Of a DNA stretch of 64,000 nt, positions 51,001 through 59,036 are shown one piece after another; positions within the stretch are counted from its first letter, which is position 1; each line of letters begins with the position of its first letter. Made by a program: the position numbers and the translations under genes. The stretch lies in assembly GCF_900112425.1 (NCBI RefSeq), contig NZ_FOLP01000009.1:1-64000 (forward strand), written 5' to 3'. Origin of the DNA: Variovorax sp. OK212. GTDB taxonomy: Bacteria; Pseudomonadota; Gammaproteobacteria; Burkholderiales; Burkholderiaceae_C. Under the pieces are notes generated by a model that was given only the letters and a program-made list of their open reading frames with translations, was not told the DNA's origin and ran no database searches.

Positions 51001-51229
51001 CGCATCGGCCGCCGAAGCCGACGCCCGCCGGCAAGCCGAAGAGCGCCCCGTGCTCACCACCACCGCGAGCCTGGCCCCCCGGCCCGTTGCCATCGCGGAC
51101 CACATCGTCTTTGCCGACCGGCGCAACTTCTCGGCGAACGTGCAGCGCATCGAAGTCGACGGGCAGGTCTTCGACCTCGAGGACGAGGCCGCACCGCCAG
51201 CGTCCACAGCGCCGGTCCGCAAGCCCTAG
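48005..51229 (+). CDS. two-partner secretion exoprotein (TpsA) with GLUG repeats
   Basis: A 1074-residue surface or secreted protein. An extended signal peptide (to about residue 37, GWAAPQ) is followed by a TPS/hemagglutination domain (about 38-330) with INWQGFSIGAGETVNFNQPN, VFLVNASGVLFTRGSSVNTA and GLVASTLDLDNADF. Residues about 545-922 hold thirteen GLUG-type units such as IGGLVGQNSG...SHATGNVTA and AGGLVGYNSDSSTISGSRAS, forming a beta-helix stalk. About 923-1020 is a very Ala-rich charged helix. The last 50 residues (DHIVFADRRNFSANVQRIEV) are unlike the repeats. It is exported by the TpsB gene downstream. An adhesin role is most likely; a hemophore or ligand-binding role is an alternative given the TonB genes. 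Confidence 0.88.
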   Translation: MKRAPSGQHPCAGLFKTKVSFAISALLLSYSSPGWAAPQGASVAGGVAAVTRTGSVTHIDQGTQRAVINWQGFSIGAGETVNFNQPNASAVTLNRVVGNERSVIDGVLNANGKVFLVNASGVLFTRGSSVNTAGLVASTLDLDNADFEAGRYVFKGSGGSGSVVNMGTLTAASGGYVALLGGTVSNQGVIVATKGTVALASGEKISLNFNGDSLVSVSIDEGTLNALVENKGAVQADGGKVFLTARAADDLLGSQVNNSGIVQARTLDDLKGDIVVHAYGGTASVGGTLDASAPVRGDGGTIETSGRSVKVADDASVATRAANGKTGTWTLDPDGFTIGAGGDIRGTTLGALLGNNNIAIESTGGNGADGHIHVNDAVSWSADTALTLSATNDIRINAPITATGANAGLRLNYGGDYRIDTDHGVSVTLGGANASLAMNGNAYTLVHSMSDLEAIDDAGGVAAGRYALAGNLDASGKTYANTVVSKLSGTLAGLGHTIANLTIAEPKQTSGPSLVETGLIGTAQSGSIVRDIGLSNASVSAYGRVGALAGVSAGRISQAWASGAVTGASSVGGLVGVNNGTIERSYATATVTGSSLYEGYSSIGGLVGQNSGAASRIADSHATGNVTALNAFEFNNGSIGGLAGGNLNGTIANSYATGRVTVSDNAITVGGLVGLTGGATGLITNSYATGDVTGGQGNIGGLAGRNISGGRIVDSYATGNVTGGARVGAISPNFGGLVGENSAGTISGSHASGTVTASSGFAGGLVGSSGGTGASISNSNASGDVKGGAGSYAGGLVGYNSDSSTISGSRASGDVTGENAGGLAGGHSGTITGSEASGHVTGSNAAGGLVGLMGGGTVTDSRASGDVTGRDNVTGGLVGEFRGGVIDKSFATGRVVTESGGPGALVGSNTGTGTVTNSSYRDVAAEAEAQAAARAVAEAAGRAATEAAAAEAAVQAAARASAEEAAQATANATAAAQALAFAAARAAELQARADAGARLASAAEADARRQAEERPVLTTTASLAPRPVAIADHIVFADRRNFSANVQRIEVDGQVFDLEDEAAPPASTAPVRKP

Positions 51230-51310
51230 CCAGGCATCGCGTTCGCGCAGGAAGCGCGCCCTTCGCGGGGCCGCTTCGCACGCGGGCTGCGGGCAGTGCT
51301 TCGCGCCTTT

Positions 51311-51380
51311 CATCCTCCGCCATCTCCGTCATCTCCGTCATCTCCGTCATCTCCGTCATCTCCGTCATCTCCGTCATCTT
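51311..51380 (+). repeat. 9-bp tandem repeat (CATCTCCGT) between tpsA and tpsB
   Basis: Six perfect CATCTCCGT units (51321-51374) flanked by degenerate units on both sides. It occupies much of the 170-nt gap and ends 20 nt before the TpsB start codon. Confidence 0.92.
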
Positions 51381-51399
51381 CCGATTCTTCCGCCGTGAC

Positions 51400-53151
51400 A
51401 TGAACCCGACTTCCCGCGCCTTGTCTTCCCGTCTTCCGCCCCACGCACTCGCCACCCTGTTTGCACTGTGCCTCTGCGCCATCGACAGCCATGGCCAGGC
51501 GCTGCCGCTGCCCAGCTACGGCATCGGCGACGCCGTGCGCGAGGCGCAACAACCGCCGCGCCCGCCCGCGCCCGCCAGGCCTCCCGCGCCGGTGATAGAC
51601 GCGCCGCAGGAGCGCCCCATGAACCTGCCCACCGGCGAGACCCTGGCGGTGCGCGCGTTCCGCGTGGAAGAGGGCGCCGAGCTCGTGCCGCAGGCCGAAC
51701 TGCAGCTGGCGCTCGACCCCTACCAGGGCCGCGCGCTGTCGATGGCCGAAATCGAGCAGGCCGCGGCGAAGGTCTCCGCGCTCTACCGCGCCCACGGCTA
51801 CCTCGTGGCGCGTGCCTACGTTCCGCGCCAGGACGCCAGCGGCGGCACGCTGGTGATCCGCGTGCTCGTGGGCACCTACGGCAACTTCGCGCTGAAGAAC
51901 CGCTCGCTGGTGCGCGACAGCGTGCTGGGTGACGTGTTCGCTTCGGTGAGAGGGCAGCGCGCCGCCGCCGTCACGCCCGTTGCCCCTGTCTCTCGCGCCG
52001 AACTCGAGCGCGCGATGCTGCTCGTGAGCGACATGCCCGGTGCCACGCTGCCGCGGCTCACCGTCTCGCCCGGCGAGGCGCAGGGCACGTCCGATTTCGA
52101 CATCGACGTGGGCGAGGCGCCGCGCGTCGGCGGCTACGTGGCCGGCGACAACCACGGCTCGCGCTACACCGGCCGCAACCGGCTCAGCGCGGGGCTCGAC
52201 ATCAACTCGCCCTTCGGCATCGCGGACAAGCTGTCGTTCAACCTCATGGGCGCGCAGGGCGGCGGGCTCGACAACGCCCGGCTGGCCTACAGCCTGCCGC
52301 TGGCCGCCAATGGCCTTCGCGTGGAGTTGGCCGCGTCGCGCACCAGCTACCACCTGGGCGCGGACTACAGCGACCTCGAAGCCCGCGGCCGCGCGCACAC
52401 GGTGGAGGCCACGTTCAGCTACCCGCTGGTGCGCAGCCGAGAGCAGAACCTGTCGCTGAGCCTGAACCTCGCGGCCCGCCAGTTGCGCGACGAGATTGGC
52501 GCGGTCGACTCGGTGAGCGACAGGCGCGTCAAGGTCGCCACCTTCGGCGCGCAGCACGAAGCCTGGGGCAACGTCTTCGGCCGCGCCGGCTACACCAACC
52601 TGAGCGCGGGGCTGACCTGGGGCCACCTCGGCATCGACGATCCCGCGCAGCGGGCGGTCGACTGTGCCTGCGCCAACACCCTGGGCAGCTTCGCGCGGCT
52701 CAACCTGCGGCTGGCCGCCGGCCTCGAACTCGCGAAGGACTGGAGCGCCAACGGCACGCTGAGCCTGCAGAAGGCGCTGCGCAACAGGAACCTCGACGGC
52801 AGCGAGCAGATGGGCATCTCGGGGCCCGGCGGCGTGAAGGCGTACCGCGAGTGGGTGAGCGGCGACAACGGCTACCTGTTCAACCTCGAGCTGCGGTATG
52901 CGCTGCCCGCGCAGGAAGGCCTCGTGCATTCGCTGGGTGTGTTCGCGGACGTGGGCCGCGCCTGGCAGCAGAACAGCAATGACGCCGCCGGCAACGGTGT
53001 GCGGCTGTCCGATGTGGGCGTGGGCTATTCCGCGCGCTACCGGTCGATGTTCGCACGCGTGCAGGTGGCGCGGGCTGCGGGCGCGCGGCCGCAGGAGTTC
53101 GCGCGCGACGGCAGGACGCGCGTGCTGCTGCAGGCCGGCGTGCTCTTCTGA
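51400..53151 (+). CDS. TpsB outer-membrane transporter (FhaC/ShlB/HecB family)
   Basis: A 583-residue exporter. A signal peptide (LATLFALCLCAIDSHGQALP) and Pro-rich linker are followed by a POTRA-type domain (LALDPYQGRALSMAEIEQAA, LYRAHGYLVARAYVPRQDAS, LVIRVLVGTYG). A second POTRA and a 16-strand barrel follow, with RNRLSAGLDINSPFGIADKL, VGGYVAGDNHGSRYTG and a C-terminal Phe (LLQAGVLF) used by the BAM complex. It recognises the TPS domain of TpsA and moves it across the outer membrane. It lies downstream of tpsA with a repeat in the gap and 27 nt upstream of exbB. Confidence 0.9.
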   Translation: MNPTSRALSSRLPPHALATLFALCLCAIDSHGQALPLPSYGIGDAVREAQQPPRPPAPARPPAPVIDAPQERPMNLPTGETLAVRAFRVEEGAELVPQAELQLALDPYQGRALSMAEIEQAAAKVSALYRAHGYLVARAYVPRQDASGGTLVIRVLVGTYGNFALKNRSLVRDSVLGDVFASVRGQRAAAVTPVAPVSRAELERAMLLVSDMPGATLPRLTVSPGEAQGTSDFDIDVGEAPRVGGYVAGDNHGSRYTGRNRLSAGLDINSPFGIADKLSFNLMGAQGGGLDNARLAYSLPLAANGLRVELAASRTSYHLGADYSDLEARGRAHTVEATFSYPLVRSREQNLSLSLNLAARQLRDEIGAVDSVSDRRVKVATFGAQHEAWGNVFGRAGYTNLSAGLTWGHLGIDDPAQRAVDCACANTLGSFARLNLRLAAGLELAKDWSANGTLSLQKALRNRNLDGSEQMGISGPGGVKAYREWVSGDNGYLFNLELRYALPAQEGLVHSLGVFADVGRAWQQNSNDAAGNGVRLSDVGVGYSARYRSMFARVQVARAAGARPQEFARDGRTRVLLQAGVLF

Positions 53152-53178
53152 CATGGCCCGAGAAGAAAGGAAAACCGA

Positions 53179-53619
53179 ATGAACGCGAACTGGCTCACAG
53201 CCGCCATCGACTACGGCGTGATCGGACTGCTGGTGGTGCTCAGTGTGGTGGTGGTGGCCATCGGCATCGAGCGTGCATGGCTGTACCGCAGCATCGACAC
53301 CCACGCCGTGCGCGACATCAAGTCGCTCGAACTGGTGCTCACGCGCAAGCTCTTCGTCATTGCCTCGGTGGCCAGCAATGCGCCCTACCTGGGCCTGCTG
53401 GGCACGGTGTTCGGCATCATGCTGACCTTCTACAACATGGGGCAGGACAGCGCGATCGACAGCGGCAAGATCATGGTCGGCCTGGCGCTCGCGCTGAAGG
53501 CCACGGCCGTGGGGCTGGCGGTGGCGCTGGTGTCGGTGGCGCTCTACAACACGCTGCTGCGCAAGGCGCAGGTGTTGATCCTCGAATGGGAGATCGCGCG
53601 TGACCGACAAGCCGATTGA
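53179..53619 (+). CDS. exbB: short ExbB (TonB-system energizer)
   Basis: A 146-residue inner-membrane protein with three helices: GVIGLLVVLSVVVVAIGIER, APYLGLLGTVFGIMLTFYNM and GLALALKATAVGLAVALVSV. The short length and the GLLGTVFGIM and LKATAVGLAVA motifs match the ExbB2 subtype rather than the 240-residue enterobacterial ExbB. ExbB-ExbD is a proton channel that energises TonB. It starts 27 nt after tpsB, with AGAAAGGAAAA before the ATG, and overlaps exbD by 20 nt, so the five genes from tpsA look co-transcribed. Confidence 0.9.
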   Translation: MNANWLTAAIDYGVIGLLVVLSVVVVAIGIERAWLYRSIDTHAVRDIKSLELVLTRKLFVIASVASNAPYLGLLGTVFGIMLTFYNMGQDSAIDSGKIMVGLALALKATAVGLAVALVSVALYNTLLRKAQVLILEWEIARDRQAD

Positions 53620-53983
53620 CAGCATGAACATGCTCCCCTTCGTCGACATCATGCTGGTGCTGCTCACCATCGTGCTGACGACGTCGAGCTTCATCGCCAG
53701 CGGGCGCATTCCGGTGAACCTGCCGCAGGCCAGCGCCAGCCGGTCGGACACGGCGCACACGCAGACCATCGCGATCGACGCGGCGGGCACGGTGCACTTC
53801 GGCGGCGAGGCGGTCGACACCGACGCGCTGAAGGCCAGGCTCGCGCCGCTGGACCGGCAGACCGCATTCCTGCTGCGCGCCGACCGCACGGTGCAGCTGC
53901 AGCGCTTCATCGATGTGGCCGACGTGCTGAAGCAACTGGGCTTTGCCAAGGTGGCCGTGCAGACGGAGGCCGGCAAGCGATGA
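53600..53983 (+). CDS. exbD: ExbD
   Basis: A 127-residue single-pass protein from a GTG start inside the exbB end. The membrane helix MNMLPFVDIMLVLLTIVLTT carries the essential Asp in FVDIMLVLL. The periplasmic part includes RIPVNLPQAS, TIAIDAAGTVHFGGEAV and FLLRADRTVQLQRFIDVADV, matching ExbD2/TolR-like proteins. It pairs with ExbB to couple the proton gradient to TonB. Its last codons overlap the tonB start (ATGA). Confidence 0.9.
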   Translation: MTDKPIDSMNMLPFVDIMLVLLTIVLTTSSFIASGRIPVNLPQASASRSDTAHTQTIAIDAAGTVHFGGEAVDTDALKARLAPLDRQTAFLLRADRTVQLQRFIDVADVLKQLGFAKVAVQTEAGKR

Positions 53984-54756
53984 CCGGTGCGCCGCCGGTG
54001 CAGCGCGTGCGGCTGGTGCTGGCGGTCGGCTTCGGCATCTCGCTGCTGCTGCATGCGCTGGTGCTGTTGCCGTGGCTGCTGCTTGGACGCGCCTCAGCGC
54101 CGCCACGGCCGCCACCGCCTCCGCGCGAACAGCTCGTGGTCGACCTGCTCGGATTGGTGGGCAACCGGCAGGTCGAGCAGCAGCAGGCGGGAAGGCCCGC
54201 ACCGGAGCCTGAGCCACACCCACAGCCACAACCCCAGCCCGAGCGCCAAGCCGCGGTGAAGCCCGTGCCTGCGCCGAGGCAGCCCGTACGCAAAGAGCTT
54301 CGGGAGAGGGCGCCTGAGCCTCCGCGGGCAGCACCGAGCCCGGTGTCGGTTCCCGCGCAGCCGGCGGAACCCGCCCCGCCCGCGGCTGCGGTGGCTGCGG
54401 CACCGCAGCCCCTCGGCGCCGAGGAAGATCGCGCCCGGCAGACCGTGCGTGCGCGCGAGACCGACGCGAGCGTCTTGCGGCAGTACCTCGCGAGCCTGAG
54501 GAAGGCGGTGCAGTCGAGGCTGGTCTATCCGTCCGAGGCACGCGAGGCGGGCCATGTCGGCGCGCCGGCGATCCGCTTCACGCTCACGGAGAGTGGCGAC
54601 ATCCTGGCGGGCTCGCTCGCGGTGCAGCGCAGCAGCGGCCATGCGGCGCTGGACGAAAGCGCGCTGCGCGCCGCGCAGTCCAGCGTGCCTTTCGAGAAGC
54701 CGCCGCGGCAGATGAACGTGGTGATTGCGGTTGCGTTCGCGAAAGAAAGCAATTGA
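53980..54756 (+). CDS. tonB: TonB
   Basis: A 258-residue energy transducer. The N-terminal anchor is LVLAVGFGISLLLHALVLLP with the conserved Ser/His helix. A long Pro/Glu/Gln-rich spacer (EPEPHPQPQPQPERQAAVKP) spans the periplasm. The C-terminal TonB domain has LASLRKAVQSRLVYPSEARE, GAPAIRFTLTESGDIL and SSGHAALDESALRAAQSSVP. It would normally act on TonB-dependent receptors such as that at 56321-58447, which is convergent and not in the operon. Its place at the end of a TpsA-TpsB-ExbBD operon is unusual. Confidence 0.9.
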   Translation: MTGAPPVQRVRLVLAVGFGISLLLHALVLLPWLLLGRASAPPRPPPPPREQLVVDLLGLVGNRQVEQQQAGRPAPEPEPHPQPQPQPERQAAVKPVPAPRQPVRKELRERAPEPPRAAPSPVSVPAQPAEPAPPAAAVAAAPQPLGAEEDRARQTVRARETDASVLRQYLASLRKAVQSRLVYPSEAREAGHVGAPAIRFTLTESGDILAGSLAVQRSSGHAALDESALRAAQSSVPFEKPPRQMNVVIAVAFAKESN

Positions 54757-54795
54757 GAAAAAAGCGCGCCGGCGTCCAGCGGCGGGTGCCGCCTA

Positions 54796-56304
54796 TCAGG
54801 CCTGGGCAAGCCGGGTTCGCAAACGGCGATACCCGATCACGATGCCCGTGAGGCTCACCAGCAAGCCGCCCACGCTCAACAGGATCAACACCGCGTCGCG
54901 CGCCGATGCCCAGCGCAGCATGGACTGCAGGTCCCAGCTGTGCAGGAAGCTGAAGAGCCAGCGGCCCCGGCGCTGCGCGCGGTCCGCGCTGACGGCGATG
55001 TCGCCCGTGTGCGGGTCGAGGTAGACCCAGGTGTCCTGCGCATCGCCGAAGCGGATGCGCCAGACAGGCAGGCGGCGCTCGGCGGCGCCCATCATGGCCT
55101 CGGGCTGGCGGCCGTAGTAGTGCAGGTCGTACTGATCGAGCTGTTCGTGCGACACCATCGGCGCGCTCATCAGGCGTTGGCCCGCGCGCAGAAGCTCGGC
55201 GTCCGGCCACTGCATCAGCACGCGGTAATCACTGCCTTCCTGCACCACCAGGCGCGTGTCGTTGGCCGCGTTGCGCGCCAGCACGAAGGGCCGGCCACCG
55301 AGCACCCGCCATTCCAGTTCGCTCGCCTGGAAGTGCGCCGCCTGCAGCAGCGCCAGCAGCTTCGGCACCGGCAGCGCGAGCCGCGTCTCCTGCGGGCTGC
55401 CGCCGCGGTAGGCCGCCACGTTCGGCCGCGCTCCCTTGGCGTCGAAGACGCCCAAGGGGTTCATCGACATCAGCCCGCTGAAGATCCATGTGAACACGAT
55501 CGACGCGAACACCAGCCCCAGCACGTGATGCCAGTGCAGGTGGAAGTCGCGGTAGGGCGAGCGGGAACCCGACTTGTAGCGCCCGCTGAACCGCCAGCGC
55601 CAGATGCCCGCCACCGTGCCCGTGACGGACGTGACCACGCACACGGCCGAGAGCACGATGACGATCCAGCTCCACGTCGCGTCCACCGAGCGGTCGCGAA
55701 ACATGTAGAGCCAGTGCAGCCAGGCGCCGACGTAGTTCCACAGGCGCTGGGCGCGTGGTGCGTCCATCACCACCTGGCCGGTGGTCGACGACACATACAG
55801 CAGGGTGCGGGCGGCATCGTGCATCTGCACCTCATGCAGCGGACGGTGCGCGTCGAGCCCGCGCGAATGCGTCCATCGGTCTTCCCGCACCTGGCCGAGG
55901 TAGCTTGCAGCCGCGCCGGGGACGAATGCCCTTGCCGCACGCGTGGCAGCCGCTGCGTCCACCGGCGGCGCCGGCGTGCCGTCGACGGCATCCGCCACGG
56001 CGTATCCGCCGCCCTTGCCGCGAACGATGTAGCGGGCGCGGCCACCCACGGTGCCCAGCACCACCTCTTGCGCGGCGCCGTGCGCGCGGCCGGGCGCCAG
56101 CGCGGCGTCGACCGGCACGCAGCAGGTGCCCGCGTCCAGCGGCGGCAGCGCCTGCATGCGTTCCCACGGCGTCAGCTTCGGGTAGCCCACGAAGAGCATG
56201 ACCACCCCGCTCACGAACCACAGCGCCATCAGCACGCAGGCAGCCACGCCCGTCCAGCGATGGACGAGGTAGGTCAGGCGTCTTGCGCGTTTGCTCCAAG
56301 TCAT
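54796..56304 (-). CDS. PepSY membrane protein, siderophore-reductase-like
   Basis: A 502-residue inner-membrane protein with about four to five helices and PepSY segments: LTYLVHRWTGVAACVLMALW (with His), YRDFHLHWHHVLGLVFASIV, YVGAWLHWLYMFRDRS and WLFSFLHSWDLQSMLRW. Conserved His residues in HRW, HLHWHH and FLHSWDL could bind heme. Relatives next to siderophore receptors (FoxB/FsrB/PiuB types) reduce ferric siderophores. It starts 16 nt after the receptor stop on the same strand, so the two form an operon. It converges on tonB with 39 nt between. Confidence 0.85.
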   Translation of the reverse strand: MTWSKRARRLTYLVHRWTGVAACVLMALWFVSGVVMLFVGYPKLTPWERMQALPPLDAGTCCVPVDAALAPGRAHGAAQEVVLGTVGGRARYIVRGKGGGYAVADAVDGTPAPPVDAAAATRAARAFVPGAAASYLGQVREDRWTHSRGLDAHRPLHEVQMHDAARTLLYVSSTTGQVVMDAPRAQRLWNYVGAWLHWLYMFRDRSVDATWSWIVIVLSAVCVVTSVTGTVAGIWRWRFSGRYKSGSRSPYRDFHLHWHHVLGLVFASIVFTWIFSGLMSMNPLGVFDAKGARPNVAAYRGGSPQETRLALPVPKLLALLQAAHFQASELEWRVLGGRPFVLARNAANDTRLVVQEGSDYRVLMQWPDAELLRAGQRLMSAPMVSHEQLDQYDLHYYGRQPEAMMGAAERRLPVWRIRFGDAQDTWVYLDPHTGDIAVSADRAQRRGRWLFSFLHSWDLQSMLRWASARDAVLILLSVGGLLVSLTGIVIGYRRLRTRLAQA

Positions 56305-56320
56305 CGGACGGCCCCGTCCA

Positions 56321-58447
56321 TCAGAAGCGGTGGTACGCCGTCAGCTCGACGCGGCGCCCGTCGCCCACGAACCATTGTGTGTTGGTGTAGTAGGCGGTGG
56401 TGTAGTAGCGCTTGTTGAACACGTTGAAGCCGCGCAGCGTCAGCGTGGTGTCGGGCGTGACCTGCCAGCGCAAGGCCAGGTCGGTGGTGGTGTAGGCGGG
56501 CAGCGCCAGCGTGTTGGCGTTGTCCGCGTAGCGCTTGCCGACGTAGCGCAGGCCGGAGCTGAGCGTCCATTGCGGCAGGAAGCTCCAGCTCACCCACACG
56601 TTGGCCAGCCGCCGCGGCACGTCGGTGGGAACGTTGCCCGCGCGCGAGACGGCCACGCCGCGCACCGTTTCGGAGAAGTCGTCGTAGCGCGCGCGAAGCA
56701 GCGAGGCGTTGGCGTCGAGTTGCCACCCCGACGCGAACGCCATGGCCAGCGTCGCCTCGATGCCCTTCGACGAGCGCTGCCCCACCTGGATGCTTTGCGC
56801 CGGGTTGCCCGGGTCGCGCGTGACGAGGTTGTTCTTGGTGATGTGGTACGCGGCCAGCGTCCATTCGCCGCGCTGGCCCCAGAAGGCCTGCTTGAGCCCG
56901 ACCTCCGCCTGTTTGCCGGTGGAAAGCGCGAACTTGCTGTTGGCGGGCGACAGCATGAGCAGCCCGCCGACCGGGTCGGCCGCCTTGGCGAACTGCGCAT
57001 ACAGCGCCAGGTTCGGCACGATCTCGAACACGGTGCCGATGCGCCAGCCGGTGTTGGAGAAGGACTTGTCGAACGACGGCGTGCCGGCGACGAGGTCGCG
57101 CCGCGAAATGCGCGCGTGGTCGTGGCGCAGGCCGCCGATCAGCGACCAGCGCTCGCTGAGTTCGAGGCGGTCTTCCGCGAACACGGCCGACTGCCGCGCT
57201 TCGTTGGTGTAGCGCGGAATGAAGGGAACGCTGCTGTAGAAGACGCCGGGCACCGGGTTGAGAGGATCGACCGAAGGCGACGCACCCACGTAGGTGTTGT
57301 TCGTGTGCGTGAACGAACTCGTGTTCACGTCGAAGCCCACCGACGCCTGGTTCTTCAGGCCGAACAGCCGGCCCTTGAAAGTGGCGTCCGTCGTGTTGCC
57401 GGTCTGCGACTGGTTGTGCAGGATCTCGGTGTTGCCCGACCGGTCGATCAGCCCCGTGCGCGCGTTGTAGGCATAGGCCTCGGCATTGCGCAAGTAGCGC
57501 GTGCTCTCGATGCGATAGAGCCGGCTGCGCACGCTCATGTCGGCGCCGGGCGTCCACTGCGCCGCGAGCTCGCTCCAGCGGTCGTCGTACCGGATGGCGC
57601 TGTCGCCCACGTTGTAGTTCTTCTCGCGCAGCGCCGGCAGTTGCCGGCCATCGACCAGCGGCGTGCCGAAGTAGCGCATCGGGTTCTGCCTGCCTTGGGC
57701 GTGGCTGAGCTTCAGGCTGAATTCGGGCGACACGTCGAGCTGCACCGCACCGGAGATCGTGCGGTTGCGCGAGTCGCCCCTGTCGACCCAGCCGTCGGAC
57801 CGGTCGCCGCTCAGGTCGAGGCGGTAGGACAGCTTGTCGTTGATGGCGCCGCCGCTGCCCAAGCCCAGGCGCTGCGTGCGGTCGGTGCCCAGCGTGGCCT
57901 GCACCTCGTTCTCGATGGGGCCGTGCGCCGGCTTCTTGGGAATGACGTTGACCACGCCGCCGATGGCGCCGTCGCCGTAGACGACCGAGGCCGGGCCGCG
58001 CAGCACCTCGACGCGCTCGACCGACCAGGTGTCGAACGGAAACGTCACGCCCACGCCGCCGTACTGGCGCATGCCGTCGTACAGCCGCATCACCGAGGTG
58101 GTGTCGGTGAAGCCGCGCGCGGACAGCGACGAGCCGCCGTTGCCGGGGTGCGCCAGGCTGCTGATGCCGGGCGAGCGGGTGATGGCGTCGACCAGGCTGG
58201 CGTCGCCACGCTCGCTGAGTTGCTCGCGCGTGAGGGTGCTCACGCTGGCGGGCGTCTGCAGGGGCGTGAGGCCGAGGCCGGAGCCGGTCGACACAGGGGC
58301 GGCGAGGCTCGCGTCCTGGGTGGCGGTGATCGACACGGCGGGCAGCGTGGCCTGCGCATCGGCGGCGGAGGCGGAGGCGGCGAAAGCGGGCAGGGCCACG
58401 CACGGGAATGCCGCGGCCAGTGCCAGCGACAGGAGGGTCTTGTTCAT
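56321..58447 (-). CDS. TonB-dependent siderophore receptor
   Basis: A 708-residue outer-membrane receptor. The signal is MNKTLLSLALAAAFPCVALP; the start at 58447 has AAGAGAGA upstream. The plug domain includes TLPAVSITATQDAS (TonB-box region), TPASVSTLTREQLSERGDAS and VEVLRGPASVVYGDGAIGGV. The 22-strand barrel ends GDGRRVELTAYHRF with the C-terminal Phe. The plug pattern fits ferric-siderophore receptors of the FhuA/FpvA class. With the PepSY gene it makes an uptake-and-reduce unit. The nearby TonB-ExbBD set may energise it. Confidence 0.9.
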   Translation of the reverse strand: MNKTLLSLALAAAFPCVALPAFAASASAADAQATLPAVSITATQDASLAAPVSTGSGLGLTPLQTPASVSTLTREQLSERGDASLVDAITRSPGISSLAHPGNGGSSLSARGFTDTTSVMRLYDGMRQYGGVGVTFPFDTWSVERVEVLRGPASVVYGDGAIGGVVNVIPKKPAHGPIENEVQATLGTDRTQRLGLGSGGAINDKLSYRLDLSGDRSDGWVDRGDSRNRTISGAVQLDVSPEFSLKLSHAQGRQNPMRYFGTPLVDGRQLPALREKNYNVGDSAIRYDDRWSELAAQWTPGADMSVRSRLYRIESTRYLRNAEAYAYNARTGLIDRSGNTEILHNQSQTGNTTDATFKGRLFGLKNQASVGFDVNTSSFTHTNNTYVGASPSVDPLNPVPGVFYSSVPFIPRYTNEARQSAVFAEDRLELSERWSLIGGLRHDHARISRRDLVAGTPSFDKSFSNTGWRIGTVFEIVPNLALYAQFAKAADPVGGLLMLSPANSKFALSTGKQAEVGLKQAFWGQRGEWTLAAYHITKNNLVTRDPGNPAQSIQVGQRSSKGIEATLAMAFASGWQLDANASLLRARYDDFSETVRGVAVSRAGNVPTDVPRRLANVWVSWSFLPQWTLSSGLRYVGKRYADNANTLALPAYTTTDLALRWQVTPDTTLTLRGFNVFNKRYYTTAYYTNTQWFVGDGRRVELTAYHRF

Positions 58448-58570
58448 GGGAAATCTCTCTTCGGGCGCGCCCAGCCACGCACGGGCGCGCCGACTCATTG
58501 CAGGGACGGGCCGCGCGCGGTTCGCCCGATTCACGGGCGGCACGTCACGCGCGGCAGGTTCGAGAAAGCG

Positions 58571-58972
58571 TCAGGAGAGAGAAGGGGGCCCGCGCGCGGG
58601 CAGGGGCGCCGCGGTGGCGGCGGCGATGTGCGCCGAAGGAACCGGCCGCGTCGCATGGGCGAGCGGCTGAAGCACGGGCAACGCGAGCGTCGGCGTGGCG
58701 GGCGGCGCGCCGACCATCACGCACAGCGGGCAGTCCATGTGGGCAAGGCCCATTTCCTGCGCGCCGTCGTCGGTGTGCACGATGGCCTTCACCAGGCCGT
58801 TGGTCGAGCACACGAGTTCGATGGACTGCGGGTTCACGACCGGCGACGCAATGGCCACGCCGAGCGACAGCGCGAACCAGAGCAGCACCCCTCGGACCAG
58901 GCTCGCACCCGGACGCCGCAAGCCCGCGCGCGTGGCGGGCATGAGGTGCTGGATGGCGCGGGTGGAAGACAT
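58571..58972 (-). CDS. DUF2946-like membrane protein
   Basis: A 133-residue protein. The N-terminal hydrophobic segment GVLLWFALSLGVAIASP may be a signal or anchor. A conserved HMDCPLCVMVGAP motif (Cys-Pro-Leu-Cys near residue 80) is the mark of DUF2946, a family often near copper or TonB-receptor genes and suspected to bind metal. The Ala/Pro-rich tail is long. It lies 123 nt upstream of the siderophore receptor on the same strand, so it may lead that operon. Function unproven. Confidence 0.75.
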   Translation of the reverse strand: MSSTRAIQHLMPATRAGLRRPGASLVRGVLLWFALSLGVAIASPVVNPQSIELVCSTNGLVKAIVHTDDGAQEMGLAHMDCPLCVMVGAPPATPTLALPVLQPLAHATRPVPSAHIAAATAAPLPARGPPSLS

Positions 58973-59036
58973 CGGCGCGGATTATCGGCGACGTGTGGCG
59001 TGGCCGCGCAACTGCTGTCCCCCTGTTCCGAAAGGA

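Noticed and set aside
48005..51229. CdiA-type contact-dependent toxin
   Set aside because: The TpsA protein ends in an Ala-rich helix with no VENN/pretoxin motif or toxin domain, and no immunity gene follows before tpsB.
51311..51380. CRISPR-like repeat
   Set aside because: Units are 9 bp and directly adjacent, without spacers or cas genes. It is a simple tandem repeat.
51310..54054. 914-residue minus-strand open frame
   Set aside because: It runs through the 9-bp repeat and antisense to tpsB, exbB and exbD. No protein-like features.
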